NCBI RefSeq assembly: GCF_016458305.1
Contig: NZ_JAEMHL010000015.1
Span: 1-64,000, forward strand
DNA length: 64,000 nucleotides
Source: Geomonas anaerohicana
GTDB taxonomy: Bacteria; Desulfobacterota; Desulfuromonadia; Geobacterales; Geobacteraceae
Direction: 5' to 3'
The notes under the pieces are model-generated. The model did not search any database and was not told the DNA's origin. It saw only the letters and a program-made list of their open reading frames with translations. Position numbers and translations under genes: made by a program. Of the stretch, positions 1-10,128 are shown one piece after another. How positions within the stretch are numbered: position 1 is the stretch's first letter; the number at the start of each line of letters is the position of its first letter.

Positions 1-49
1 GGGGTACATGACACCACTGGAGTATGAACAGAAAACAGCCTAAACTTAG

Positions 50-3000
50 TTGTGTCTATTTTATCGGGGGAAGATTCACGGCGGCTGGGGCTTTCACCAG
101 GGAGGCGCCAGCGATATCTATATGACGGCGGTCGCCTCCGCTGCCCTGCAACAGTTCCCTCAAGTAACCTCAATAGCAACTGCGGTAAACAAAGCATCCG
201 CGTATCTCGTCAACCACCAGAATGAGGACGGCGGTTTCGGGGCGTCCGGGTCGACTGCGTATGAAACTGCCGTCGCTTATTCCGCTCTCGTGGCTGTTTC
301 GAGCAGCTCTCCCGCTCTTTCTGCCGCCATCAACTACCTCACCGTTACCCAGTCCTCGGACGGCTCATGGCAGGAGGACCCCTATTCGACCGCTCTTGCT
401 CTGAAGGCGCTCCATTACTCTGAGAACAAGCCTGCCGCACCGCCCGCACCTCCGGCTGGCGGAGTAATTGTCGGCACCGTTGTGGATGCTGTCACCAACG
501 TTCGCGTCAGTGGGGTGGCTGTCGTCCTTGCCGACAACTCGCTCAACGCCACGACCACGGATTCCGCGGGGAACTTCACCCTTGCCGATGTCCCCTCCGG
601 TTCCCACCTGCTGAATTTCTCAAGGACCGGCTACGCTTCGGTAAGTGCGACCGCCAACGTCGTTGTCAACGCTGTTACCGATCTCGGCAATGTCTCCATG
701 GCTTCCAGCTACTCCACTGGCACCATTGCCGGGAGCATCACCGATGCGACCGGCAAACCGCTTGGCGGCGTCACGGTTTCGGTGACCGGCGCCTGGACCG
801 GTAATGCCGTGACCGGTACGGATGGGAGCTACGTCTTTTCCTTCGTCACCCCGGGGACGGTGACCGTCACTGTAGCCAAACCCGGGCTGACCGCCATGAC
901 CGGTTCGGGCACCGTCTACGCCCGGACCACGCTTTACTTCTCGCCGCGCTTGAGCAACTCCCCGCCGCCAGTTACCACCGGCACCATCGTGGGGCGTGTC
1001 ATCGGCAGTTCTTACTGGGAGGGGCCGATACTTCCTCTGGACGGCGAGCCCGGGGTGAGGATCACGCTCTCCAACGGCACCTACACCGAACCTGATGCCA
1101 ACGGCTATTTCATCATTCAAGGGATCTCCCCGAACACCTACCAGACCACGGTCGGGAAGGACGGTTACGCCACCAAGATTTTCCGGTTGGTGATTACTCC
1201 CGGCAGCACCATCGATCTCGGCACCATTCGGCTGGAGAGCACTGTCTCCGAGATGACCCTCACCGGAAAGGTGACCGACGCCCTCACCGGCGCCCCTATC
1301 CCCGGCGCCGAACTGATAGTCTCGGACGGCAACCTTACCGGCCGCAGCGACTTCGCCGGAGTGTATGCCATCGCCGACATCAAGCATCCGAGTACGTTCA
1401 CGCTCAGGGTTTCCGCTGCCGGTTACGTCGGCAAATCGTTCACTATCGGCTCCTCGGCATGGCTCGAAACCATGGACTTCGCCCTGGTGCCGCTGAACAT
1501 GAAAGGGAGCATGACCGGTTTCGTCGTCGATGCCGACAGCGGGGTTCCCGTTCCCGGTGCGGTGATCACCTTGTTGGACTCTGCCAGCAGCGCCGTGTCC
1601 GACAGCGCCGGAGCCTTCAACCTTTCGTCCGTCTCCGAGGGGGTGCAACGCTTCACCGTAGCCGCCGCAGGATACGTCACCCGCACGGTAACGACTCCCA
1701 TCGTCGCGGGGGCTGCCAACAACCTCGGCAAGATCCCGCTCTCGGTGAACCAGTTGGGGGCTTCCATCCAGGGGACGGTGTCGGACGCCGTCGCCGGGGC
1801 GGCCTTCGCCGGCGCGTCGATCCAGACTTCAGGCGCCGCGGTGCTGCAGACCACGACTGCAAACGACGGGGGATACCGTCTGGACAACGTGGCCCCCGGC
1901 GCGATCACCGTCGAGGCGGCTGCACCGACTAAACTAGGCTACTATCCTGCACGTTTCAGCGCCATCCTCGACCCGGGCGGAGTGCTGGTGTTCAACCCGA
2001 CCCTCACCACGTTGAAGCCCGGCGCCGTCGAACTGTCGGTGCAGACGGATAAGGAGTCCTATCGGAAGGAAGAGCGGGTAGGATTCTCCGTGGTGCTCAA
2101 AAACAGCGAAAGCATCAGCCGCAGTACGCAGTTGCGCGTGAGGATGATCGACCCTTCCGGCGCGACCATCTTCGAGGATGGCGCAAGCACCGAACTTGCC
2201 GGCGACGGGGTAACGGCATTGGATTTCACCGCTCCGCTTCCGGCCAACGTCCAGGGGGGGCAGTACACCATCTGCGCCGAACTCTTCGACAGCACGGGCG
2301 TAAACCTCGGCCTGGTCAGCAAGAACATCGCAGTCGCCACGAGCCGGATAGCAGTAACGCCGATCCTTCCGGCAGCCTTTGCCGTCGGGCAAAACGAGGT
2401 GAGCTTCGATCTCGCCAACGCAGGCGAACTCCCGGTGGGAAGCGGTGCCTTGGAAATTACGCTTAAGGACCCGGACGGGACGGCGATCGCCACTAAAACG
2501 CTGAGCTTCGCACTCGGGCTGGGGGAGCGCACCACGCTAAAATTCGCGCTGACGATCCCCCCGCTCAAGTTCGGAACCTACAGGCTCAGCTACCGTCAAA
2601 GCGACGAGACGGTCGAAGGGCTTGCCAAGGAGATCCCGCTGCCCAACAGTATCGCCATCGCCGCCCTCTACGACAGCAACTCGCACCGGGTCAGGAACAG
2701 CGCGGGGCTTACGCTTCTCATAACTAACACGGGGCGCTTCACGATGGCCGGGGAGGGGAGCACCATTCCGGTGTCGGTAGCCATTCCCGATGCGGCATTT
2801 GCGGAAACCAAGATGCTTGCCCCCGCGCCCGCCGTCGGCGCCGCCGTGGGGAGCGCTCTTGCCTTCAGTTTCACCATTCCCGAAACCATGACCGCGGCAC
2901 AGCATCCCACGAGGATCACCGTCACTCTCCCTTCCGGCTCCACCTCAGTGGAGAACGCGACACTCGCCATCCCGGAGTCGTCGCTCGCCATCGCACCGCT

Positions 3001-6000
3001 TGCGGCCGGCTATAAGGCAGGGGAGGTGATCCATGCCACCATCACCAACGACGGGGGCGTGGATACCACCGCGCAGTGCCGCTTCAGCCTCTACGATGCC
3101 AGATCGGTTACGGTCGCAGAACAGCTGACGAGCACGACGCTGTGGGCCGGCGCTTCGCAACCGCTCGACCTTACCGTTCCCGCCGGAGCCACAGACGGCA
3201 GTTACCGGCTGGAAATGAACTGCAAGGACCTGAAAAACGGCAAGGATTTGCTGGTGGAACATCCTGCTTCGGTGACGGGTGTCAAGGCTTCCATCAATGT
3301 CACGACCGACAAGGATAACTACCTTCTTGCCGAGGCCGTTACCGCACTGGCCGGCATCACCAATAGCGGCACCGATTTCAGCGGTGGCAATCTTCACCTC
3401 AAGGTGACCACCGGCTCGGGAGTCCAGCAGACGAAGACCTGGACCACTCAGGCCGATTTCCAAACCGGAATACGCAGCTCCGTCGACACATTCGGCGTGA
3501 ACGACTGGATCATCCCCGACGACGATTTCAGCGCCGCCAGCATCAACAGGAACCGATGGGCCGCAACCGGAAACGTCTCCGTGCAAAACGGCAGGGCAGT
3601 CGTCAACAGCACCGCGGTGCCGTCGCAGTTGCTCAGCCTTTGGCAACTCTCGGGGGACTTCGATATCGAGGTGAAGTTCGATTCCAGTGTGAGTGTAAAC
3701 GACCAAGGGCCGCGCCTGGCCGTGAGCTGCGGTTCCTGGTCCGCGGCGGTGCAGAACACCGTGGCCTCCGGCTGGAAGGGCGAGCTGCTTTTCGGTACGC
3801 AGCAACTCAGAAATTCCACTGGGGCCTACGCGAATTCCGGACGCCTCAGAATCGTCCGTAGCGGCAGTTTAGCGCTTTTGTATTACTGGAACGGGACGAC
3901 GTGGAGCGAGTTGCTGCGCGGCTCAAACGAGTCGGTGACCCAGCCGGTCCAGGTGGCGCTTTCGGCGTGGAGCAGTGGAAGCGGCACCGGGCCCAGCGCG
4001 GCTTTCGACGATTTCAAGGTGAACTCGGGACGCATCAAGACCGAGAACCAGACCGTGGACTCGGTGCGGCTGCTCCCGCTGGATGACAACTTCGATGACG
4101 GGGTGCTGAACACCGACCGGTGGCGGGTGTCTGCCGGGGATGTCCCCGTAGAGTCCTCCGGCTCCTTGCACCTGAAAAGTTCCGCAGCAGCTCCAAGCAG
4201 TAGTGTCGAACTGCGTCCGACCCTGGCGGGAGACTTTTCGGCAACGCTTGATTACAAAAACTTCCTGGCCACTCCTACGGGAATCCCGAATGCACAGCTG
4301 TACCTTTTCGCCAGTATCTCCGGAACTCCATCCGCCTTTTACGTGGTGAGGGGCTCGGGCGAGCCATCCAGGGTGGGTGGGCAGTATATCGTGGGGCTCT
4401 CCATCATCAATGGCAATTACTTCATCGGCTTAAACCAGCCATTCACGTCGAACTTCGGCAAGCTGCGCCTTGCCAGGTACGTTACCACCGGGAACGACGA
4501 CTATTTCGATGGCACCAGCTGGAATACCTGCTTTTCGGATCCCGGGCTGCCTACCGCACCTGCCGTCGTGAGCATCAGCGCAGGGAGTGGCGTGGATAAG
4601 CCGTCCCTCGACGTCGATCTGAACAATTTCTATACCAATAAGGGGACCTACGCCGCCAGCGGCAAGCTTTTCCTCAAGCACGACAGCGGCATAAGCGCAA
4701 ACCATTGGGGGAAGCTGTTGTATTCGGCGCAGACCCCGCAAGGGACCTCGATCACCATCCGTACGCGGACGGCCGAAACCGAGGCGGGATTGAGCAGTGC
4801 CATCTGGAGCAGCTACGCCACCGCCAGCGGTGCGCCCGTGACGAGCCCTGCCGCTCGCTGGATCCAGATCGAGGTGAACCTCGCCACGGCATCAACCGAG
4901 GTCACGCCGGTTCTGCAGGACCTGACCGTGACCTACGCGACCAATCCGGGGGAGACCGTGTGGGAAGCGGACCTTCCGGTAAACCTTTCGGTTTCGCAGG
5001 TGAAGGAATTGACCGGCGCCATAGGTTCCTTGCACCGGATCGGCAAGTTCACCCTGTCGGGGACCCTGTCGTCCAGCACCGGCCAGTTGGTCGCCTCCGC
5101 CGAATATCCTTTTTACGTGGAGCAGGGCAACGTCCAGGGCACCCTGGCGACGGACAGGAAAACCTACCGTCCCGGCGAGACCGTGACCTTCACGGGCAAG
5201 GTCAGCAACCTCTCCGGTATCGCGACCAGCGGACTTGCCATCGTGGTTAAGGGGGCTGGTGGAGAAACCCTGTTCCAGGACAACTACAGCCTCGCCGCCA
5301 ACAGCACCCGGACCTTCAGCTTTACGATGACCGCCGGCGCCCCCGGCAACTACAACTACTCAGGAAACGTGACCCAGGGGGGCGTGGTACTCTCGGACCT
5401 CGCCGGAACGTTTGAGGTGGCCGGTCCCGAGATGAATGCCGATCTGCTGGTGCCTGAAAAAGTCGGCGATGCTCCCTTCGTCGTCTCTCTTTCCCTGTTC
5501 AATACGGGCAAGGTTGCCGCTGTCGCCACGGTCCGCTTCTCGGACGACTCCGGCGGTGCCATCGACGAACAGGCGGTCAGTGTGCCCGCCGGTGAAAGCA
5601 GGGTGCTGCAGTATCAGCGGCAGACCGCGGTATCGACGACCTACACTGCTTCACTGACTGGCGACCTGACCGCGACCATTGCCAAGAAGGCGCAGTACGT
5701 TCCAGCCGTGGCCGGCAACGCCGTCGGCGGCACGATCGTGGCGGACCGCGTGCGGTATTATCCGAACACCGCGGTGGTGCTGATCTCCACCGTCAGCGCC
5801 TCGGCTGCCAGGGAAAATCTCACCACGGTGGTCAGCGTGACTAACGGCAAGGGGCAGGGGCTCTACACCGCCGTCCAAAGCATACCTGTGCTGAACGCGG
5901 GACAGACCCTCTCCGGCAAAAGCTACTGGAACACGGGGAGCGCCCCCGCCGGAACCTACAAGATCTCTCTCCAGGTCCTCGACGCGGGCTCTGTGATCGC

Positions 6001-8296
6001 GACGGCCGGCTGCGACCTCGTCATCGAGACCCCGACTAAACCCAGCGTGCTCCTGCGAGCGGCCTTGTCGATAGACCGGCAGAGCGTGCTTTCCGGCCAA
6101 GCAGTGAACCTCTCCTACGACGTTGCCAACATCGGCAACGTGGACCTGGCAGACGTACCGATCGCCGTCCGGGTCGTGGATTTAGCGGAACAAAAGATCT
6201 ATGACACGATAAGCGGTCAGATCAGCCTGACTGTCGGGGCATCCGCAGCCGGCAGCGGCCGGGTCGACACGCTGAATTACGGCGCCAAGGACTACCTCGT
6301 CATCCTCTCGGCGACCATCGGTGGCGTCGAAGAGACCTTGGCCGGTTCCTATTTCCGCGTCGAGGGTGCGCCGTCGACACCGGCGCTCTCCTCTCCGCCG
6401 GTGGGGTCCGACGTGGAGACTCTTACGCCGGTGCTCGCGGTGAGTAATGCGGCCGATCCCAACAATGACCGGCTCAGCTACGCTTTCGAGGTCTACTCCG
6501 ATCGTGCCATGACCACCTTGGTGGCCTCGGCAACGGTGCCGGAAATGACCGGCACCACTTCGTGGACCGTGCCCGAGCCGCTGGTGGAGAACGTCACCTA
6601 TTTCTGGCGCGCGCGGGCCTATGACGGGCGCCTGTACGGCATTTGGATGGATATCGCGTCCTTCAGGGTCAATACCGCCAATGATCCTCCCTCGGCGCCG
6701 ACCGTCTCCGGTCCGGTTGACGGAGGGAATGTCGCGGTGCTGACCCCGACTCTTGCCGTGACCAACGCAAGCGATCCGGACAGTGCCGACTTGACCTACA
6801 ACTTCGACCTGTCGCTCGACCCGCAATTCACGCAGATCGTGGCGTCGGTGAAAGGGATACCGGCAGGGGACGGGACTACGTCGTGGGATATTCCGGTAAG
6901 CCTTTCAGAAAACACCACCTATTACTGGCGGGCGCAGGCCGACGACTGGTTTATCGAAGGACCATGGTCGGCCACCGCCGCCTTCTTCGTGAACACGGCC
7001 AACGATGCGCCCTCGGCGCCTGCGGTGGCGGCACCGGGCAACGGTGCCACCGTGGCAACGCTTGACACCGATATAGTGATCCAAAACAGTATCGATCCGG
7101 ATTCCGCCGCTCTTTCCTACTACTTCGAGGCCGACACCAGGGCAACCTTCGATTCGCCGGATCTCATCCGCTCCGGCGCGGTAGCCGAGGGGACAGGAGG
7201 AACCACGTGGCACGTCTCGGGGCTGAAGGACAACTCGCGCTACTTCGTCCGTGTCAAGGCGAGCGACGGCGCCGCTGAAAGTGCGTGGTCGGCCGTTTCG
7301 CAGTTCGCGGTCAACACGGTGAACGATGCGCCGACCACCCCGGTTCTTGCCAACCCGTCCGACGGGTCGGGAGTGGCGGTATTCAGTCCGGCCTTGTCGG
7401 TGCACAACGCGACCGACCTCGACGGCGACCGTTTGTCGTACCAGTTTGCGGTCTACGCGGATGCCGCCATGACGCAGTTCGTCACCGGCGCGGATGCCGT
7501 TGCGGAAACGCCGGAGGTAACGTCGTGGCAGATACCGCAACTGCTCACCGAGAACACGACCTACTACTGGCATGCCCGTGCCTTCGACGGTGTCTCGTAC
7601 AGCGCGTGGATGCCGGCGGCGGCATTCACGGTGAACACGGCCAACGATGCTCCATCCGCTCCCAAGCCGTACCTCCCTGCGGATAACAGCAGTGTGGAAA
7701 CCACAACTCCTGTTCTTCAGGTGGTGAACGCCTCCGACCCGGACAGCGGCGCCCTGAGCTATGACTTCGAGATCTATTCCGGCACCTCGCTGGTAGCAAG
7801 CGGAACCGGGGTTCCGGGCAGTAGCTCGGGTGTGACCGGGTGGGCTCCGACTGTTGCGCTGGCCGACAACTCCGTTTATCTATGGCGGGCGCGCGCCTTC
7901 GACGGCGAAAGCTACGGGCCGTGGACGGCTCTTGCCTCCTTCACGGTGCACGTGCCGACGACCAGCATCAACGCCGCGATCAATTTCGATCCCAACACCC
8001 TGAACCGCCAGAGCGGCGGCACCTGGGTGGTGGTGTACATCGAGCTTCCTTCCGGTTACCGCGCGAGCGATATCGACATCTCCTCGGTCAGGCTGGAAGG
8101 AAGCGTGCCCGCGGAGGTGCGCCCCTATAGCATCGGGGACTACGACAAGGACGGACGCAGCGACTTGATGGTGAAGTTCAGGCGCAACGATGCGATAAGC
8201 CTCCTCCCGGTAGGTGACAAGGTGCCGGTGCATGTCTCCGGTAAAGTCGGCGGGGTGACCTTCGAGGGGGTGGATGTGATCAGGGTGATCAAGTGA
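50..8296 (+). CDS. Giant secreted multidomain protein, N terminus missing
   Basis: Encodes about 2748 residues. In order: terpene-cyclase/prenyltransferase-like helical repeats (about 10-125, recurring GGWG and DGGFG motifs); a Pro/Ala linker; six carboxypeptidase-regulatory-like beta domains (about 139-650); CARDB/macroglobulin-like beta domains; two concanavalin/LamG-like segments (about 1160-1440); more CARDB-like domains; five fibronectin-like repeats of about 107 residues (about 2107-2634), each ending near 'VNTANDAPSAP'; and a C-terminal domain containing 'DKDGRSDLMVKF', a dockerin/EF-hand-like loop. The only start is a TTG directly after an in-frame TAG (47-49), with no convincing ribosome site and no signal peptide. 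The 5' part is therefore probably lost or lies in another frame. Likely a cell-surface or extracellular structural/binding protein. It has no catalytic motif and no RTX repeats. Confidence 0.75.
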   Translation: MCLFYRGKIHGGWGFHQGGASDIYMTAVASAALQQFPQVTSIATAVNKASAYLVNHQNEDGGFGASGSTAYETAVAYSALVAVSSSSPALSAAINYLTVTQSSDGSWQEDPYSTALALKALHYSENKPAAPPAPPAGGVIVGTVVDAVTNVRVSGVAVVLADNSLNATTTDSAGNFTLADVPSGSHLLNFSRTGYASVSATANVVVNAVTDLGNVSMASSYSTGTIAGSITDATGKPLGGVTVSVTGAWTGNAVTGTDGSYVFSFVTPGTVTVTVAKPGLTAMTGSGTVYARTTLYFSPRLSNSPPPVTTGTIVGRVIGSSYWEGPILPLDGEPGVRITLSNGTYTEPDANGYFIIQGISPNTYQTTVGKDGYATKIFRLVITPGSTIDLGTIRLESTVSEMTLTGKVTDALTGAPIPGAELIVSDGNLTGRSDFAGVYAIADIKHPSTFTLRVSAAGYVGKSFTIGSSAWLETMDFALVPLNMKGSMTGFVVDADSGVPVPGAVITLLDSASSAVSDSAGAFNLSSVSEGVQRFTVAAAGYVTRTVTTPIVAGAANNLGKIPLSVNQLGASIQGTVSDAVAGAAFAGASIQTSGAAVLQTTTANDGGYRLDNVAPGAITVEAAAPTKLGYYPARFSAILDPGGVLVFNPTLTTLKPGAVELSVQTDKESYRKEERVGFSVVLKNSESISRSTQLRVRMIDPSGATIFEDGASTELAGDGVTALDFTAPLPANVQGGQYTICAELFDSTGVNLGLVSKNIAVATSRIAVTPILPAAFAVGQNEVSFDLANAGELPVGSGALEITLKDPDGTAIATKTLSFALGLGERTTLKFALTIPPLKFGTYRLSYRQSDETVEGLAKEIPLPNSIAIAALYDSNSHRVRNSAGLTLLITNTGRFTMAGEGSTIPVSVAIPDAAFAETKMLAPAPAVGAAVGSALAFSFTIPETMTAAQHPTRITVTLPSGSTSVENATLAIPESSLAIAPLAAGYKAGEVIHATITNDGGVDTTAQCRFSLYDARSVTVAEQLTSTTLWAGASQPLDLTVPAGATDGSYRLEMNCKDLKNGKDLLVEHPASVTGVKASINVTTDKDNYLLAEAVTALAGITNSGTDFSGGNLHLKVTTGSGVQQTKTWTTQADFQTGIRSSVDTFGVNDWIIPDDDFSAASINRNRWAATGNVSVQNGRAVVNSTAVPSQLLSLWQLSGDFDIEVKFDSSVSVNDQGPRLAVSCGSWSAAVQNTVASGWKGELLFGTQQLRNSTGAYANSGRLRIVRSGSLALLYYWNGTTWSELLRGSNESVTQPVQVALSAWSSGSGTGPSAAFDDFKVNSGRIKTENQTVDSVRLLPLDDNFDDGVLNTDRWRVSAGDVPVESSGSLHLKSSAAAPSSSVELRPTLAGDFSATLDYKNFLATPTGIPNAQLYLFASISGTPSAFYVVRGSGEPSRVGGQYIVGLSIINGNYFIGLNQPFTSNFGKLRLARYVTTGNDDYFDGTSWNTCFSDPGLPTAPAVVSISAGSGVDKPSLDVDLNNFYTNKGTYAASGKLFLKHDSGISANHWGKLLYSAQTPQGTSITIRTRTAETEAGLSSAIWSSYATASGAPVTSPAARWIQIEVNLATASTEVTPVLQDLTVTYATNPGETVWEADLPVNLSVSQVKELTGAIGSLHRIGKFTLSGTLSSSTGQLVASAEYPFYVEQGNVQGTLATDRKTYRPGETVTFTGKVSNLSGIATSGLAIVVKGAGGETLFQDNYSLAANSTRTFSFTMTAGAPGNYNYSGNVTQGGVVLSDLAGTFEVAGPEMNADLLVPEKVGDAPFVVSLSLFNTGKVAAVATVRFSDDSGGAIDEQAVSVPAGESRVLQYQRQTAVSTTYTASLTGDLTATIAKKAQYVPAVAGNAVGGTIVADRVRYYPNTAVVLISTVSASAARENLTTVVSVTNGKGQGLYTAVQSIPVLNAGQTLSGKSYWNTGSAPAGTYKISLQVLDAGSVIATAGCDLVIETPTKPSVLLRAALSIDRQSVLSGQAVNLSYDVANIGNVDLADVPIAVRVVDLAEQKIYDTISGQISLTVGASAAGSGRVDTLNYGAKDYLVILSATIGGVEETLAGSYFRVEGAPSTPALSSPPVGSDVETLTPVLAVSNAADPNNDRLSYAFEVYSDRAMTTLVASATVPEMTGTTSWTVPEPLVENVTYFWRARAYDGRLYGIWMDIASFRVNTANDPPSAPTVSGPVDGGNVAVLTPTLAVTNASDPDSADLTYNFDLSLDPQFTQIVASVKGIPAGDGTTSWDIPVSLSENTTYYWRAQADDWFIEGPWSATAAFFVNTANDAPSAPAVAAPGNGATVATLDTDIVIQNSIDPDSAALSYYFEADTRATFDSPDLIRSGAVAEGTGGTTWHVSGLKDNSRYFVRVKASDGAAESAWSAVSQFAVNTVNDAPTTPVLANPSDGSGVAVFSPALSVHNATDLDGDRLSYQFAVYADAAMTQFVTGADAVAETPEVTSWQIPQLLTENTTYYWHARAFDGVSYSAWMPAAAFTVNTANDAPSAPKPYLPADNSSVETTTPVLQVVNASDPDSGALSYDFEIYSGTSLVASGTGVPGSSSGVTGWAPTVALADNSVYLWRARAFDGESYGPWTALASFTVHVPTTSINAAINFDPNTLNRQSGGTWVVVYIELPSGYRASDIDISSVRLEGSVPAEVRPYSIGDYDKDGRSDLMVKFRRNDAISLLPVGDKVPVHVSGKVGGVTFEGVDVIRVIK

Positions 8297-8651
8297 TGCG
8301 GGCTCGCAACAACAGAGGTCGTGTGATAGATGAGGCACATTTGAGCCATTAAGGATCGGGAAGGGACCATACCACCCGAAGCGACTACATCCGGGCGAGA
8401 AAAGGCAGGCCAAGCCGCTTTCGATGATGAGGGCGGCTAGTTCGGCGACGGATAGAGAGTGCTTTTCCGTACCGCATATACACCAAAAAAGAAACCTCCC
8501 GGTTTGAGCGTCATGGCGGCGAGCCGCCAGAGAGGCTTGGGAGGAGTTGTTAGCTGGTATATATACGATCTTCTCGACACAAGAGTGAAGTATCCGATCG
8601 GGGTAGAAATGGGCTGCTCAATCGGTCAAGCCGGTCAGCACATCTTACCGG
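8297..8651. other. Intergenic stretch with a hairpin, no gene seen
   Basis: No credible coding sequence. A compact palindrome TGGCGGC-ga-GCCGCCA (8514-8529) sits inside a wider CCTCCC/GGGAGG pair (8495-8500 and 8539-8544), so this may fold as a cruciform or transcript end. No transposase remnant is recognised. It may hold the junction between the giant gene and the accessory island, but no att-like repeat was found. Confidence 0.4.
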
Positions 8652-9164
8652 TCATATCGCGATTGCCTCCTTGTCGATCTCGTCCTTCTTCTCTTCCGGA
8701 ATTTCGGTATCCAGAACGACATCGACCGGAACCTTGATGAGCTTCTTGACCTCCGCCGCGATTTTCACCAGCTCCATCAACCCCGTTTTCCCCTTGATCG
8801 GCGACACCAGCAGATCGAGGTCACTTCTGTTGGTATCCTCACCGCGTGCGGTCGAGCCGAAGACCCTGACGTTGGTGACATGATGTGCCAGGGCGATGGC
8901 CTTGATCTGCTCCCGGTAAATGGCTACCTGCTCACTTGGCCGGGGGCGGGGGGGGCGCTTAGACCTAGTGGGGCTGAGGGGAGGGGTATCCCCTTTGAAG
9001 CCGCTTCCATTCTGGGCTCCCTGTGCGGCCTGTCTGATCAGGTGTCGGACAAAGGAAGACAGTGTGGTTTCCACACCTGTTCGGCGACTAAAATCCGCGG
9101 CAAGCTGCTCGGCCAGTTCCTTTTCTTCGGGTTCTATGACGATGTTCAGGCGTGCGGTTTTCAC
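8652..9164 (-). CDS. MNT-type nucleotidyltransferase fused to a RHH-like N terminus
   Basis: 170 residues. The C-terminal half has the minimal nucleotidyltransferase signature GSTARGEDTNRSDLDLLV, with GS and paired Asp residues for metal and nucleotide binding. The N-terminal ~60 residues resemble a ribbon-helix-helix or plasmid-type DNA-binding region. The GTG start at 9164 has a strong ribosome site (AAGGAGG). MNT proteins commonly act as antitoxins that AMPylate a HEPN toxin. No HEPN-like gene lies on either side, so this copy looks orphan, or its partner is elsewhere. Its position next to mobilisation genes suggests island cargo. The domain call is firm; an antitoxin role is inference. 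Confidence 0.75.
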   Translation of the reverse strand: MKTARLNIVIEPEEKELAEQLAADFSRRTGVETTLSSFVRHLIRQAAQGAQNGSGFKGDTPPLSPTRSKRPPRPRPSEQVAIYREQIKAIALAHHVTNVRVFGSTARGEDTNRSDLDLLVSPIKGKTGLMELVKIAAEVKKLIKVPVDVVLDTEIPEEKKDEIDKEAIAI

Positions 9165-9183
9165 CTTGCTCCACCTCCTTATT

Positions 9184-9195
9184 TTATGTACATAA
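9184..9195 (-). promoter_or_regulatory. Palindromic operator candidate upstream of the MNT gene
   Basis: A perfect 12-bp palindrome TTATGTACATAA lies 20 bp upstream of the GTG start, within an AT-rich stretch that also offers a -10-like TATTAT on the minus strand. It would suit a self-binding ribbon-helix-helix repressor, here the N terminus of the downstream protein. This is inferred from position and symmetry only. Confidence 0.4.
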
Positions 9196-9423
9196 TATAC
9201 ACATAAATGCGAGAGGAGGGCAAGGATGGTTGGCCCAATGCCGGGGCCGGATCAGCGGGTGTTTCCTGATTTTCTTTTTCGGAACTGACAGCTGAGGTAG
9301 CAACATGCGGCGCCGCCAGGCTTCTCCTGCATTTTCCTGTTCTTCCCTACATCTTTGACGTTCAGCTTACCTCGGCCTTTGCCGTCGCTCCCCTTCCCCT
9401 GCAGGACGAGGTGATTTTGGCCA

Positions 9424-9813
9424 TTAGTATAGGTCCTCCTTGTTTGCTGAAGGATTAAAGGTGAAGCCCTTTATCTCCGGTGTCTCCTTCTCCGGAGCGG
9501 CCGTCGCGGGCTTCGCGGTTTTGCTTGCGTCGCCTGTGCTGCCGCGTTCATTAGCAGGTTGTTCCATGGGGCGGCCAGGCGGAGTCCGGATCAGGCTCTT
9601 CGTGTAGTTCCAAAAAGCAGCATAGCCGAAGGCCACTTTCCCCTCTTCGTACAGGATTCCCCAGATACTCTTGATAGACCACCCATCGCCGAGTGCCTGT
9701 ATGATTTCTTGGCGTAGGGCCAGGAAGATGGCCCGGTTTTGATTTCTATTGGAGGCGAGGGGCTTTTTGCCGACAGCCTTGGCCGCTAATCGATCGGAGA
9801 TGGTTTTGTTCAT
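9424..9813 (-). CDS. traK: TraK-like oriT-binding protein
   Basis: 129 residues, close to the ~134 of RP4 TraK. The N-terminal half carries the family pattern: a basic start, then 'FLALRQEIIQALGDGWSIKS' and 'IWGILYEEGKVAFGYAAF', as in oriT-binding accessory proteins. The C-terminal third is a Pro/Ala/Lys/Glu-rich tail. In IncP plasmids TraK binds and bends DNA beside the nick site. It is transcribed away from oriT and divergently from traJ, exactly as here. An AT-rich stretch (about 9830-9980) between it and the nick region is the expected binding zone. Confidence 0.8.
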   Translation of the reverse strand: MNKTISDRLAAKAVGKKPLASNRNQNRAIFLALRQEIIQALGDGWSIKSIWGILYEEGKVAFGYAAFWNYTKSLIRTPPGRPMEQPANERGSTGDASKTAKPATAAPEKETPEIKGFTFNPSANKEDLY

Positions 9814-9999
9814 GGTGTCGGACCGAGATTTTCCGCGATTGGAAGGTTACTTATTCCATATTCTGTGTATCGAGCGATATTTTTCGAAATCGTACCATAT
9901 TATTGGAAGATTTTTATTTATCAGCTCAAATTCTTGGAAAATCAGGGTAAAATTGCGACGTGGTCGAAAGTCGTATTGAGGAAATCGCCGCTCGGAGCA

Positions 10000-10117
10000 G
10001 GGCAGGATAGGTGAAGGTGGCCACCCGGCAAGCCGGTCATCCCCCTTCACCATCCCTTATTCGCGCTGCGCGCTCAACGGGTATCCTGCTCTGCGAGGCG
10101 GACGGCTACCGCCGTCC
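10000..10117 (+). other. oriT: IncP-type origin of transfer (oriT)
   Basis: Between divergent traK and traJ lies a region closely matching RP4 oriT as remembered. The inverted repeat GGTGAAGG (10010-10017) / CCTTCACC (10044-10051) is the TraJ-binding type. An inner CCGGC-aa-GCCGG hairpin (10025-10036) follows. The nick-region core TATCCTGC spans 10082-10089, with expected cleavage between 10088 and 10089. A downstream hairpin GGACGGC-tacc-GCCGTCC spans 10100-10117. Order, spacing and core bases all fit an IncP (MOBP) origin. Confidence 0.88.
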
Positions 10118-10128
10118 AAGAGGTCGAC

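Noticed and set aside
50-8296. The giant protein as the substrate adhesin of the Lap system
   Set aside because: No RTX nonapeptides, no type I secretion C terminus, no visible LapG-cleavable N-terminal module, and it lies more than 47 kb away in a different context.
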